Positions 40,729 to 51,476 are shown, counted from the first letter of the stretch. The stretch: DNA of 64,000 nt from Leifsonia sp. ZF2019 (GCF_019924635.1 NZ_CP065037.1:2232001-2296000); one strand, 5' to 3'. The notes: generated from the sequence alone by a model not told the origin. Numbers and translations are program-made.

Positions 40729-41424
40729 ATGTCCCCGGCCTCCGCTCCCGCCTTCGCCGATCCGGTCGCCGACCGGGCGCAGGTGCACGAGCTGCAGTCG
40801 CGCATCCGGCAGATGCAGGCGACGAAGCTGGAGAGCCGCACGTTCGAGACGCACCCCGCGCTGGGGCCGCTGCTGCCCGGCGGGGCGCTCAAGGCGGGAG
40901 CCGCGTACGCGGTCCACGGCTCGACCACCCTGCTGATGGCGCTGCTCGCCGGGCCCAGCGCGGCGGGCGCGTGGTGCGGGGTCGTGGGGATGCCCGACTT
41001 CGGTGCGGAAGCGGCCGGACGGTTCGGGATCGACCTGGAGCGGCTCGTGCTCGTGCCGCATCCGGGCGACCAGTGGCTCACGGTCACGGCGGCCGTCGTC
41101 GACGTGCTCTCGGTCGTGGCGATCGCCCCTCCCGCCCGCGCGAAGGACGGGGACGTCGCCCGGCTGAGCGCCCGTCTGCGGCAGCGGGAGGCGACGCTGA
41201 TCGTCGCGGGTGACTGGCCGCAGGCCGAGGCGACGCTCTCCGTCGCGCGCAGCGGATGGGACGGCCTCGGCGCCGGGGCGGGCTATCTCTCGTCGCGGCG
41301 GGTGACCGTCGAGTCGGCGCCGCGTGGCGGGTCGGGACCGCGCCGCCGGGCCGAGCTGTGGCTGCCCGCACCCGACGAGAGCTTCCGTCCGTCGGGTCCG
41401 ACCCGGCTGGAGGCGGTGGGCTAG
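40729..41424 (+). CDS. imuA': ImuA'-like mutasome accessory protein
   Basis: The 231-residue protein is a degenerate RecA-like fold: THPALGPLLPGGALKAGAAYAVHGSTTLLMALLAG has a Walker-A-like position without GKT, followed by GAWCGVVGMPDFGAEAAGRFGIDLERLVLVPHPG. In mycobacteria ImuA' works with ImuB and DnaE2 in damage-induced mutagenesis. ATG 40729 follows the SOS box directly. The stop TAG abuts the ATG of imuB. Sequence conservation in this family is low, so position carries much of the call. Confidence 0.82.
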   Translation: MSPASAPAFADPVADRAQVHELQSRIRQMQATKLESRTFETHPALGPLLPGGALKAGAAYAVHGSTTLLMALLAGPSAAGAWCGVVGMPDFGAEAAGRFGIDLERLVLVPHPGDQWLTVTAAVVDVLSVVAIAPPARAKDGDVARLSARLRQREATLIVAGDWPQAEATLSVARSGWDGLGAGAGYLSSRRVTVESAPRGGSGPRRRAELWLPAPDESFRPSGPTRLEAVG

Positions 41425-42978
41425 ATGCGCGAGGTCACCCGCGCGATCGTGCTCTGGTGCCCGGACTGGCCCGTGCTCGCCGCGCTGCGTGCCGACGCGG
41501 AGCTGGCCGACGACGCCCCGGTCGCCCTGATGCACAAGGGCGTCGTCTTCGCCTGCTCCGCCGCAGCCCGCGCCGACGGCGTGCGGCGCGGCCTCCGCAT
41601 GCGCGAGGCGCAGTCGCGCTGCCCGCAGCTGGAGGTGCTGCCCTACGACCCCGTGCTCGACGAGCGCGCCTTCGAGCCGGTGCTGGCGGCGATCGAGGAG
41701 ATCGCGCCCGGCGTGCAGCCGGTCCGACCCGGCACCTGCGTGCTACGGGCGCGCGGCCCGGCCCGCTACTACGGCGGCGAGGAGGCCGCCGCCGCCGAGC
41801 TGCTGCGCTGCCTGGAAGGGCTGGGACTGCCGGACGCCCGCGCCGGCATCGCCGACGGTCCGTTCGCCGCCGGGCAGGCCGCACGCTCCACCGGCACCTC
41901 CCGGGTGCGGGTGATCGCGCCCGGCGGCTCCCCCGCCTTCCTCGCCCCGCTGCCGGTCGCCCAGCTCGGTCTGACGGAGCTGACCCCGCTGCTGCGCCGG
42001 CTCGGCCTGCACACTCTCGGCGACCTCGCCGCCCTCGACCGGGTCGACGTGCGCGAGCGGTTCGGGGAACGCGGCGAGCATGCGCACGACCTCGCCGGCG
42101 GATTCGACGGCGCCGCGGTCGTGCCGCGCACCCCGCCGACGCAGCTGGACCGCACCATCGAGTTCGAGCCTCCCCTCGACCGGGTCGACCAGGTCGCCTT
42201 CGCCGTGCGCGGGACCGCCGAGCAGTTCGTCGCCGCCCTGACCAAGGCCGGGCTCGTCTGCACGACGCTGCGGGTGGAGGTCGCCGACGAGTCCGGACGC
42301 ATCAGCGAGCGCAGCTGGCTGCACCCGCGCCTGTTCTCGCCGGGCGACGTCGTCGACCGGGTGCGCTGGCAGCTGCAGGGCTCCGGCGGCGCGGAACCCG
42401 GCCTCGCCTCGCCGATCGTGCGGGTGGGGCTCGTACCGGAAGCGGTGGACGACATCGGCCACCACGAGGACGGCCTGTGGGGCGGCGGCGCCGACGAGCG
42501 CATCCACCACGGCCTCACCCGGGTGCAGAGCATGCTGGGGCACGAGGCCGTGCTCACGGCGACGATCGGCGGCGGGCGCGGGCTCACGGAGCGGCAGGTG
42601 CTGGTGCCGTGGGGCGACCGGCCGGTGGGCGCCTCCCGGGCCGAGCAGCCCTGGCCGGGGTCGCTGCCCGCCCCCGCGCCGTCCACCGTGTTCGAGGTGC
42701 CGCGGCCGGTCGCGGTCCTGACCGAGGAGGGCGCGACGGTCGACGTGAGCGACCGCGGCGACCTCACCGCACCGATCGCCCTCTTCTCCCCCACCGGGGC
42801 CCTGCGCGACGCCCGGGAGGTCGCGTCGTGGGCCGGCCCCTGGCCGGTGCGGGAGCGCTGGTGGGACGCCACCCTCGCCCGCGCCATGCACCGGTTCCAG
42901 CTGGTCGACGCCGACGGCACCGCGTGGCTCCTCCGCCTCGCCTCCGGAGGCTGGTTCGCGGAGGCGCGCTATGACTAG
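41425..42978 (+). CDS. imuB: ImuB-like Y-family polymerase homolog
   Basis: The 517-residue protein has the ImuB start REVTRAIVLWCPDWPVLAALRAD, where the catalytic first acid of true Y polymerases is not in its usual place, and the second acidic DE motif is also missing. The middle has the HhH region (ELTPLLRRLGLHTLGDLAALD) and a little-finger-like domain (LDRTIEFEPPLDRVDQ). ImuB acts as an inactive adaptor linking ImuA', DnaE2 and the beta clamp. The clamp-binding position reads E348-D-G-L-W-G, a weak version of QLPLWG in M. tuberculosis. Its end overlaps a small ORF. Confidence 0.9.
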   Translation: MREVTRAIVLWCPDWPVLAALRADAELADDAPVALMHKGVVFACSAAARADGVRRGLRMREAQSRCPQLEVLPYDPVLDERAFEPVLAAIEEIAPGVQPVRPGTCVLRARGPARYYGGEEAAAAELLRCLEGLGLPDARAGIADGPFAAGQAARSTGTSRVRVIAPGGSPAFLAPLPVAQLGLTELTPLLRRLGLHTLGDLAALDRVDVRERFGERGEHAHDLAGGFDGAAVVPRTPPTQLDRTIEFEPPLDRVDQVAFAVRGTAEQFVAALTKAGLVCTTLRVEVADESGRISERSWLHPRLFSPGDVVDRVRWQLQGSGGAEPGLASPIVRVGLVPEAVDDIGHHEDGLWGGGADERIHHGLTRVQSMLGHEAVLTATIGGGRGLTERQVLVPWGDRPVGASRAEQPWPGSLPAPAPSTVFEVPRPVAVLTEEGATVDVSDRGDLTAPIALFSPTGALRDAREVASWAGPWPVRERWWDATLARAMHRFQLVDADGTAWLLRLASGGWFAEARYD

Positions 42979-43099
42979 CCGCGTGTTCCCCATGGTCGTC
43001 GACAGCGGGGTCGCCAATCGCCGGTATCCGGCGCTCGAAGCGGCGGAATGCGTCCCCGCGGCGGCGGTGCCCGCACGCGCACGGGAGGGGCGGCGCTGA
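42971..43099 (+). CDS. Possible 42-residue peptide bridging imuB and dnaE2
   Basis: From ATG 42971 a 43-codon frame (starting MTSRVFPMVVDSGVANRRYP) overlaps the end of imuB by 8 nt and its TGA overlaps the ATG of dnaE2 by one base (TGATG). This exactly fills the gap between the two genes. It could be a real small protein or a coupling ORF that carries ribosomes to dnaE2. No family is recognised, and chance is a real alternative at this length. Confidence 0.35.
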   Translation: MTSRVFPMVVDSGVANRRYPALEAAECVPAAAVPARAREGRR

Positions 43100-46000
43100 T
43101 GGGCTGGAACAACCCGCCGATCCCGTGGGCCGAGTTCGAGCGCCGGCTCTCCGGGCGCCGCACCGGGGAGCAGCCGGTCGAGCGCCCCTCCTCGCGCAAG
43201 CGGCAGAAGTATGTGCCGCAGCCCATGCCGGAGGAGCCGGAGATCGGCCACGTCCCCTACGCCGAGCTGCACGCGCACAGCAACTTCAGCTTCCTCGACG
43301 GGGCGAGTTCGCCCGAGGAGCTGCTGGAGGAGGCGACCCGGCTGCGGCTGCACGGGCTCGCGCTCACCGACCACGACGGCTTCTACGGCGCGGTCCACCT
43401 GGCCGAGGCCGCCGAAGCCTACGAGCGGGTGAAGACGGTGTACGGCGCCGAGCTGTCGCTCGCGCTCAGCCGCCCCCAGAACGGCGAGGCCGACCCCGAG
43501 GGCAGCCACCTCGTGGTGCTCGCCCGCCGCCAGGAGGGCTACCACCGCCTCGCGGCGGCGATCACCGCCGGCCAGCTCGCGGGCGGCGAGAAGGGCCGCC
43601 CGGTCTACCGGCTGCCCGAACTGGCCGAGCAGGCCGCGGGCGACTGGATGGTGCTGACCGGTTGCCGCAAGGGCGACGTGCGCCTCGCGCTGGCGGAGCG
43701 GGGCGAGCGCGCGGCCGAGCACGAGGCGGCCCGGCTGGCGGAGCTGTTCGGCCGGGACAACGTGCTGGTCGAGCTGATCGACCAGGGCAACCCGCACGAC
43801 ACCACCGACAACGATGCCCTCGCCCGCATCGCTGACCGCCTCGGGCTGCCGGTGGTGGCCACCAACAACGTCCACTACGCCTCCCCCGCGCAGTACCCGC
43901 TGGCCACCGCGATCTCGGCGGTGCGCGCCCGGCGCAGCCTGGACGAGATGGACGGCTGGCTGCCCGCCTCGGCCGCCGCCCACCTGCGCAGCGGGCGCGA
44001 GATGGCAGCCCGGTTCTCCCGCTACCCCGGCGCGGTGGAGCGCACCGTGGAGGTGGCGGACGACCTCTCCTTCCGGCTCCGCAGCGCCCGGCCGCGACTG
44101 CCCAAGCAGGAGGTGCCGGAGGGGCACACCCCGATGAGCTGGCTGCGCGAGCTGACCTGGCGCGGCGCTGCCGAACGCTACCCCGACCTCGACGCCCACC
44201 CCCGGTGGCGGGAGCGCATCGAACGCGAGCTCGACGTCATCGAGGCCAAGGACTTCCCCGGCTACTTCCTGATCGTCTACGACATCGTGCGGTTCGCCCG
44301 CAGTCAGGGGATCCTCTGCCAGGGCCGCGGCTCGGCGGCCAACTCGGCGGTCGTGTACCTGCTCGGGATCACCGCGGTCGACTCGATCAAGTACGACCTG
44401 CCGTTCGAGCGGTTCCTCTCCAGCATGCGCGAGGAGGAGCCCGACATCGACGTCGACTTCGACTCCGACCGGCGGGAGGAGGTCATCCAGTACGTCTACG
44501 CGAAGTACGGCCGGCACAACGCCGCCCAGGTCGCGAACGTGATCACCTACCGCCCCAAGAACGCGGTGCGCGACATGGCGAAGGCGCTCGGCCACTCCAC
44601 CGGCCAGCAGGACGCCTGGAGCAAGCAGATCGACTCCTGGTCGCACGTCGAAGCCACCGACGACCACGACATCCCGGAGCCGGTGGTGGAGCTGGCGCAG
44701 CAGGTGCTGAAGTTCCCCCGGCACCTCGGCATCCACTCGGGCGGCATGGTGCTCACCGACCGTCCCGTCGGGGAGGTGTGCCCGATCGAGCACGCCCGCA
44801 TGCAGGGCCGAACCGTGCTGCAGTGGGACAAGGACGACTGCGCCTGGATGGGCCTGGTCAAGTTCGACCTGCTCGGGCTCGGGATGCTGAGCGCACTCGA
44901 CTACGGCATGCGCACCATCGCGTCGGCGCTGGGCGAGCAGTGGACGCTGGAGAGCATCCCGAAAGAGGAGCAGGGCGTCTACGACATGCTCTGCCGTGCC
45001 GACTCCATCGGCGTGTTCCAGGTGGAGAGCCGAGCGCAGATCGGCACACTCCCCCGGCTGCGGCCGCGCTCGTTCTACGACCTCGTGATCGAGATCGCGC
45101 TCATCCGCCCCGGCCCCATCCAGGGCGGCGCCGTGCATCCGTACATCCGCCGCAAGCTCGGCCAGGAGGAGGTGACCTACCTGCATCCCGCGCTCGAGCC
45201 CGTGCTGAAGCGCACACTGGGGGTTCCGCTGTTCCAGGAGCAGCTGATGCAGATGGCGGTCGCGGTCGGCGACTGCACCGCGGAGGACGCCGACCTGCTG
45301 CGCCGCGCGATGGGCTCCAAGCGCGGCGTGGAGAAGATCGACCGGCTGCGCTCGAAGCTCTACGCGGGCATGGAGCACAACGGCATCACCGGCGCCGACG
45401 CCGACGCGATCTACGCCAAGATCGAGGCGTTCGCCAACTTCGGCTTCGCCGAGAGCCACGCGATCAGCTTCGCCCTGCTGGTCTATGTGAGCTCGTGGAT
45501 GAAGCTGCACTACCCGGGCGCGTTCCTCGCCGCGTTGCTGCGCGCACAGCCGATGGGCTTCTACTCGCCGCGCACCCTCACGGCCGACGCCCGGCGGCAC
45601 GGCGTCGTCGTGCACCGGCCGGACATCCACCGCTCCGGCGTCTTCCCGCTGCTCGAACCGCTCGACGCCGCGCACCCGGGCCCGACCGGCGCGGACCCGT
45701 GCCTCGTGACCGAGCAGCCGCCGATCGCCCCGTTCGACCCGGCCGAGCCGCTCGACCACTCCGCCCATCGCCGCGACGCGGGGCACGCCGTGCGGCTCGG
45801 CCTCGCCGGGGTCACCTCCATCGGCGAGAAGCTGGCCGAGCGGATCGTCGCCGAGCGCGAGGAGCACGGCCCGTATCGCGACCTCGCCGACCTCTCCCGG
45901 CGGGTCGGGCTGACGACCGCGCAGCTGGAGGCGCTCGCCGCGGCGGGCGTGTTCGGGGGCTTCGGACTCGACCGGCGGCAGGCGATCTGGGAGGCGGGCA

Positions 46001-46488
46001 GCGCCGCCCAGGAGAAGGCGGAGTATCTGCCCGGCACGGCGATCACCGCGCAGCCGCCACTGCTCCCCCTGCTGAGCCCGGCGGAACAGCTCGCGAGCGA
46101 TCTGTGGGCGACGGGTATCTCGACCGACGACCATCCGATCCGCTTCCTGCGCCCGGCCCTGGCCTCCCGCGGGGTGCGCACCGCCGCGATGCTCGCCACC
46201 TCGGAGTCCGGCCGCCGCATCGAGGTCGGCGGCGTCGTCACCCACCGGCAGCGGCCGGCCACGGCGGCCGGGGTCACCTTCCTCAACCTGGAGGACGAGA
46301 CCGGTCTGGTCAACGTGGTCTGCCCGGTCGGGGTGTGGAACCGGTACCGCCGGGTGGCGCGTCAGGCGCCCGCGATGATCGTGCGCGGCATCCTGGAGCG
46401 CAGTGAGGAAGGGGTGGTCAACGTGATCGCCGACCGGCTGGAGCCACTGCAGACGGGCATGCGCACCGCCTCCCGCGACTTCCGGTGA
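43099..46488 (+). CDS. dnaE2: Error-prone DNA polymerase DnaE2
   Basis: The 1129-residue C-family polymerase has an N-terminal PHP domain (YAELHAHSNFSFLDGASSPEEL), the palm with EEPDIDVDFDSDRREEVIQYV (catalytic acids), GLVKFDLLGLGML, the HhH region and a C-terminal OB fold (GGVVTHRQRPATAAGVTFLNLEDE). Features typical of DnaE2 are the basic N-terminal stretch RKRQKYVP and the short C-terminus. It performs damage-tolerant, mutagenic synthesis with ImuA' and ImuB, induced from the LexA box at 40703-40718. The ATG is one base into the stop of the bridging ORF. Confidence 0.95.
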   Translation: MGWNNPPIPWAEFERRLSGRRTGEQPVERPSSRKRQKYVPQPMPEEPEIGHVPYAELHAHSNFSFLDGASSPEELLEEATRLRLHGLALTDHDGFYGAVHLAEAAEAYERVKTVYGAELSLALSRPQNGEADPEGSHLVVLARRQEGYHRLAAAITAGQLAGGEKGRPVYRLPELAEQAAGDWMVLTGCRKGDVRLALAERGERAAEHEAARLAELFGRDNVLVELIDQGNPHDTTDNDALARIADRLGLPVVATNNVHYASPAQYPLATAISAVRARRSLDEMDGWLPASAAAHLRSGREMAARFSRYPGAVERTVEVADDLSFRLRSARPRLPKQEVPEGHTPMSWLRELTWRGAAERYPDLDAHPRWRERIERELDVIEAKDFPGYFLIVYDIVRFARSQGILCQGRGSAANSAVVYLLGITAVDSIKYDLPFERFLSSMREEEPDIDVDFDSDRREEVIQYVYAKYGRHNAAQVANVITYRPKNAVRDMAKALGHSTGQQDAWSKQIDSWSHVEATDDHDIPEPVVELAQQVLKFPRHLGIHSGGMVLTDRPVGEVCPIEHARMQGRTVLQWDKDDCAWMGLVKFDLLGLGMLSALDYGMRTIASALGEQWTLESIPKEEQGVYDMLCRADSIGVFQVESRAQIGTLPRLRPRSFYDLVIEIALIRPGPIQGGAVHPYIRRKLGQEEVTYLHPALEPVLKRTLGVPLFQEQLMQMAVAVGDCTAEDADLLRRAMGSKRGVEKIDRLRSKLYAGMEHNGITGADADAIYAKIEAFANFGFAESHAISFALLVYVSSWMKLHYPGAFLAALLRAQPMGFYSPRTLTADARRHGVVVHRPDIHRSGVFPLLEPLDAAHPGPTGADPCLVTEQPPIAPFDPAEPLDHSAHRRDAGHAVRLGLAGVTSIGEKLAERIVAEREEHGPYRDLADLSRRVGLTTAQLEALAAAGVFGGFGLDRRQAIWEAGSAAQEKAEYLPGTAITAQPPLLPLLSPAEQLASDLWATGISTDDHPIRFLRPALASRGVRTAAMLATSESGRRIEVGGVVTHRQRPATAAGVTFLNLEDETGLVNVVCPVGVWNRYRRVARQAPAMIVRGILERSEEGVVNVIADRLEPLQTGMRTASRDFR

Positions 46489-46514
46489 CGTCGGGCGTGG
46501 GGCTGAACCGTGGG

Positions 46515-47240
46515 CTAGACCACGCCCGTCGTGCCCAGCATCGCCCCGATCGCGAACGTCGCCGCCAGTGCGAGCGCCCCGCCGATCACGACGCGCAGCA
46601 TCGCCCGCCCGCGCGGGCTGCCGCCGATCCAGGCGGCGACGTAGCCGGTGATCGCCAGCGCCACCAGCACCACCACGAAGGTGACCGGGATGCGCAGCGC
46701 CTCCGGCAGCAGGATGGTCAGCAGCGGCAGGATGCCACCGATCGTGAAGGCGACCGCCGAGGCCAGCGCCGCGTGCCACGGGCTCACCACGTCGTCCTGG
46801 TCGATCCCCAGCTCCACCGAGAGGTGCGCCGACAGCGCGTCCCGCTCGGTCAGCTCCGTGGCGACCTGCCGAGCCGTCTGCGGCTGGAGTCCCTTCGCCT
46901 CCCACAGGCCGACGAGCTCCTCGAACTCCTCCTCCGGCATCTCCGCCAGTTCGCGCCGCTCCTTCGCGATCAACGCGTGCTCGCTGTCGCGCTGGCTGCT
47001 CACCGACACGTACTCCCCCAGGGCCATCGAGATCGCCCCGCCGACGAGCGCCGCGAGCCCCGCCGTCAGGATCGCGGGTGTCGCGGGTGTCGCCCCCGCG
47101 ACACCGACCACCACCGCCGCGACGGAGACGATCCCGTCGTTCGCCCCGAGCACGCCCGCGCGCAGCCAGTTGAGACGCTGGGCCAGACCTTCACGGTGGG
47201 GCTCGCCCGGGTGCTGTCGAGGGGTCGTGCTCTCCGCCAT
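46515..47240 (-). CDS. VIT1/CCC1-family transporter
   Basis: The 241-residue protein has the VIT pattern NWLRAGVLGANDGIVSVAAVVVGVAGA, GGAISMALGEYVSVSSQRDSEHALIAKERREL, a cytosolic metal-binding helix region (LAEMPEEEFEELVGLWEAKGL) and C-terminal helices (FTIGGILPLLTILLPEA). It should move Fe2+ or Mn2+ out of the cytosol. TAGGCT at 47248-47253 is 7 nt before the ATG, so the mRNA is probably leaderless. It converges on dnaE2 and diverges from gdhA. Confidence 0.9.
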   Translation of the reverse strand: MAESTTPRQHPGEPHREGLAQRLNWLRAGVLGANDGIVSVAAVVVGVAGATPATPAILTAGLAALVGGAISMALGEYVSVSSQRDSEHALIAKERRELAEMPEEEFEELVGLWEAKGLQPQTARQVATELTERDALSAHLSVELGIDQDDVVSPWHAALASAVAFTIGGILPLLTILLPEALRIPVTFVVVLVALAITGYVAAWIGGSPRGRAMLRVVIGGALALAATFAIGAMLGTTGVV

Positions 47241-47309
47241 GAGGTCCAGCCTAGAGAGGTTCCCCGCCGACCGGCACCTCGCCGTAACCTCCCGGAAACA
47301 TGAGAGTAG

Positions 47310-48695
<1,386 letters not shown>

Positions 48696-48713
48696 GCGCG
48701 CGCATCCCTCTCA

Positions 48714-48744
48714 CGGCTCGGTCGGCTCAGTGCCGGCCGAGCCG
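48714..48744. terminator. Bidirectional hairpin between gdhA and the helicase gene
   Basis: CGGCTCGGTCGGC (48714-48726) pairs with GCCGGCCGAGCCG (48732-48744) over 13 bp with one wobble and a 5-nt loop. The right arm contains the last codons of the convergent helicase gene. A short T-run follows on the plus strand. Confidence 0.72.
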
Positions 48745-50577
48745 TTTGCGCAGGTACTCGATGCGCGCCTGCAACTGGGACACGCTCGCCTGCGCGACGG
48801 CGGGACCGCCGCACACGCGTCGCAGCTCCGCGTGGATGAGGCCGTGCGGCTCCCCCGCGTTCTTCGAGTAGAGACCGACGAGGCTGTTCAGCAGCTGCCG
48901 CTGCTCCTTGAGCGTGCGGTGCAGGGGCGCCGGGGCATGCCCCTCTGCGTCGGCCGGCCGCGACGACGCCCGGCGGGCCTGACGCTGCTGCCGCTGCATG
49001 AGCAGCTCGTGCACCTGGTCGGGCTCCAGGATGCCGGGCAGGCCGATGAAGTCGTGCTCCTCGTCCGTGCCGGGCACGGCGAAGCTGCCGAACTCCCGCC
49101 CGTCGAACACCACCCGGTCGAAGTTGGCCTCCGACCCCAGTGCCTCGAACGCGAACTCCTCCGTCAGCGCCTCCGACGCCCGCTCCTCACGATTGGCGTC
49201 GGCGACCATCGCGTCCTCGGGGTTCCACAGGTCACCCTCGGCGTTCTCGTCGGCGACCCGGTCGAGCGCGTGGTCCCGCTCCAGTTCCAGCGCGTTCGCG
49301 AGCGACATCAGCGCGGGGACGTTCGGCAGGAAGACGGACGCCGTCTCTCCCCGGCGCCGGGCACGCACGAAGCGGCCGATCGCCTGGGCGAAGAACAGCG
49401 GGGTGGAGGCGCTGGTCGCGTACACGCCCACGGCGAGCCGCGGCACGTCGACGCCCTCCGACACCATGCGCACGGCGACCATCCAGCGCGAGGTGCCCTT
49501 CGAGAACTCCTCGATCCGGTCGCTCGCCTCTTTCTCGTCCGAGAGGACGACCGTCACCGGCTCCCCGGTGATCTGCTGCAGGATGTCGGCGTACGCGCGC
49601 GCCGCGTAGTGGTCGGTCGCGATGACCAGCCCGCCCGCGTCGGGGATGGCGCCGCGCACCTCGGTCAGGCGGCGGTCGGCTGCGCTGAGCACGGCGGGGA
49701 TCCATTCGCCGCGCGGATCGAGCGCGGTGCGCCACGCCTGCGACGTGATGTCCTTGGTGTTGCCCTCGCCGAGCCGCGCCTCCATCTCGTCGCCGGTCTT
49801 CGTGCGCCAGCGCATGTGGCCGGCGTAGACCATGAAGATGACGGGCCGCACGACGCCGTCGGCGAGAGCGCGCCCGTAGCCGTAGTTGTAGTCGGTGAGC
49901 GACGTGCGGATGCCCTGCTTGTCGGGCAGGTAGGTGACGAACGGGATGGGCGCTGTGTCCGAGCGGAACGGCGTCCCCGTCAGCGACAGCCGACGGGTCG
50001 CGCGCTCGAACGCGTCGCGGATGCCGTCGCCCCAGCTGAGTGCGTCGCCGCCGTGGTGCACCTCGTCGAGGATGACGAGGGTCCGGCTCGCCTCGGTGAT
50101 GTCCTTGTGGAGGCTCGGCCGCATGGCGACCTGCGCGTAGGTGACGGCGACACCTTTGTAGTGTCGGGCGTAGCGGCCGTCGGCGTTCCGGAAGTCGGGG
50201 TCGAGGTTGAGCCCGACGCGCGAGGCGGCCTCCGCCCACTGCCGCTTGAGGTGCTCGGTGGGAGCGACGACGGTGACGCGCTCGATCGTGCGGCGGGCCA
50301 GCAGCTCGGTCGCGAGGCGCAGCGCGAACGTCGTCTTTCCGGCGCCCGGTGTCGCGGCGGCGAGGAAGTCGCGCGGCTCGTTCTGGAAGTACGCGTCGAG
50401 CGCCTCGGCCTGCCAGGCACGCAGCTTGCCCGCGGTTCCCCACGCGGCGCGCTCCGGGAACGAGGGCGACAGATGCTCGGCGGCGAAGCTTCCGGCATGC
50501 ACTCCCACAGCCGACGCATCGGCGCCCGATTCAGGGCCCGGCTCGAACCCGGGGAGGGAGGCAGCTGTCGTTTCCAC
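48727..50577 (-). CDS. SF2 DEAD/DEAH-box helicase
   Basis: The 616-residue protein has motif I AATPGAGKTTFALRLA, II VILDEVHHGG, III LSLTGTPFRSD, V-like MVSEGVDVPRLAVGVYA and VI QAIGRFVRARRRGE, typical of the RadD/UvrB-like branch of SF2 helicases common in actinobacteria. Role and substrate are unknown; DNA repair is plausible. GTG 50577 was chosen since TAGATT at 50586-50591 lies 8 nt upstream, a leaderless arrangement; a TTG at 50586 would overlap that box. The C-terminal part is helical and basic. Confidence 0.88.
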   Translation of the reverse strand: METTAASLPGFEPGPESGADASAVGVHAGSFAAEHLSPSFPERAAWGTAGKLRAWQAEALDAYFQNEPRDFLAAATPGAGKTTFALRLATELLARRTIERVTVVAPTEHLKRQWAEAASRVGLNLDPDFRNADGRYARHYKGVAVTYAQVAMRPSLHKDITEASRTLVILDEVHHGGDALSWGDGIRDAFERATRRLSLTGTPFRSDTAPIPFVTYLPDKQGIRTSLTDYNYGYGRALADGVVRPVIFMVYAGHMRWRTKTGDEMEARLGEGNTKDITSQAWRTALDPRGEWIPAVLSAADRRLTEVRGAIPDAGGLVIATDHYAARAYADILQQITGEPVTVVLSDEKEASDRIEEFSKGTSRWMVAVRMVSEGVDVPRLAVGVYATSASTPLFFAQAIGRFVRARRRGETASVFLPNVPALMSLANALELERDHALDRVADENAEGDLWNPEDAMVADANREERASEALTEEFAFEALGSEANFDRVVFDGREFGSFAVPGTDEEHDFIGLPGILEPDQVHELLMQRQQRQARRASSRPADAEGHAPAPLHRTLKEQRQLLNSLVGLYSKNAGEPHGLIHAELRRVCGGPAVAQASVSQLQARIEYLRKRLGRH

Positions 50578-50644
50578 GTGGATCAAATCTACCCGCTCGC
50601 CCCGACATCCGCGTCGCGGGAGCGGTCGGATGCAGAATGGAGGA

Positions 50645-51436
50645 ATGGTCGAAGCGCAGCACCCCTGGTCCCGCTATGTCGCCCTCGGCGACTCCTTCAC
50701 GGAGGGCATCGGCGACCCCGAGCCCGCCAGCCCCGGCGGGCACCGCGGCTGGGCCGACCGCGTGGCGGAAGTGCTGAGCAGCCAGACGGACGACTTCGCG
50801 TACGCCAACCTCGCGGTGCGCGGCAAGCTGATCAAGCAGATCCTGGACGAGCAGGTCGCGCCCGCCCTGGCGCTCCGCCCCGATCTCATCACCATCTCGG
50901 CGGGCGGCAACGACGTGATCCGTCCCGGCACCGATCCCGATCAGATCGCCGTGCTGTTCGACGAGGCGGTGACCCGGCTCAGCCGCGACGGAGCCACGAT
51001 CGTGGTCTTCACGGGCGTCGACGTCGGCTTCTCCCCCGTCTTCCGCGGCATCCGCGGCAAGGTCGCGATCTACAACGAGAACGTGCGCGCCATCGCCGCC
51101 CGGCACGATTGCATCGTCGCCGACCAGTGGGCGCTCACCGAGATCCAGGATCAGCGCATGTGGGCACCCGACCGTCTCCACCTCGCGCCGCTCGGCCACC
51201 ACACCGTCGCGCGGATGGTGCTGGCCGCCCTCAACGTGCCCAACGACCTGCAGCCCCTCGAACCCGAGCCGCTTCCCGTGCGCACCTGGCGTCAGGCCCG
51301 TGCGGAGGACCTCTCCTGGGCTCGCGAGTACCTCGTGCCGTGGGTCGTCCGGCGCATCCGCCACCAGTCCTCGGGGGACCATGTGCTGCCCAAGCGCCCG
51401 GAGGCCGGGCCGTTCCTGATCCGCACGGAGGACTGA
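50645..51436 (+). CDS. SGNH/GDSL-family hydrolase
   Basis: The 263-residue protein has block I YVALGDSFTEGIGDPE, block III ISAGGNDVIRPG and block V APDRLHLAPLGHHTVARM, so Ser, Gly, Asn and the Asp-His pair of an SGNH esterase are all present. There is no signal peptide, so the protein is cytosolic. The substrate is unknown; lipase, esterase or acyl-thioesterase roles occur in the family. GGAGG lies just before the ATG. A divergent promoter is shared with the helicase gene, and the STAND regulator follows after 40 nt. Confidence 0.9.
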   Translation: MVEAQHPWSRYVALGDSFTEGIGDPEPASPGGHRGWADRVAEVLSSQTDDFAYANLAVRGKLIKQILDEQVAPALALRPDLITISAGGNDVIRPGTDPDQIAVLFDEAVTRLSRDGATIVVFTGVDVGFSPVFRGIRGKVAIYNENVRAIAARHDCIVADQWALTEIQDQRMWAPDRLHLAPLGHHTVARMVLAALNVPNDLQPLEPEPLPVRTWRQARAEDLSWAREYLVPWVVRRIRHQSSGDHVLPKRPEAGPFLIRTED

Positions 51437-51476
51437 CCGAGCACCTCACGCGCCGCATCGATCGACGAGGAGTCCC

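Noticed and set aside
41743..46905. A 1720-codon open frame on the minus strand
   Set aside because: It lies antisense to imuB and dnaE2, which have clear domains. Its composition (runs of R, G, V, E, H, D and no recognisable motif) is that of an antisense shadow in GC-rich DNA.
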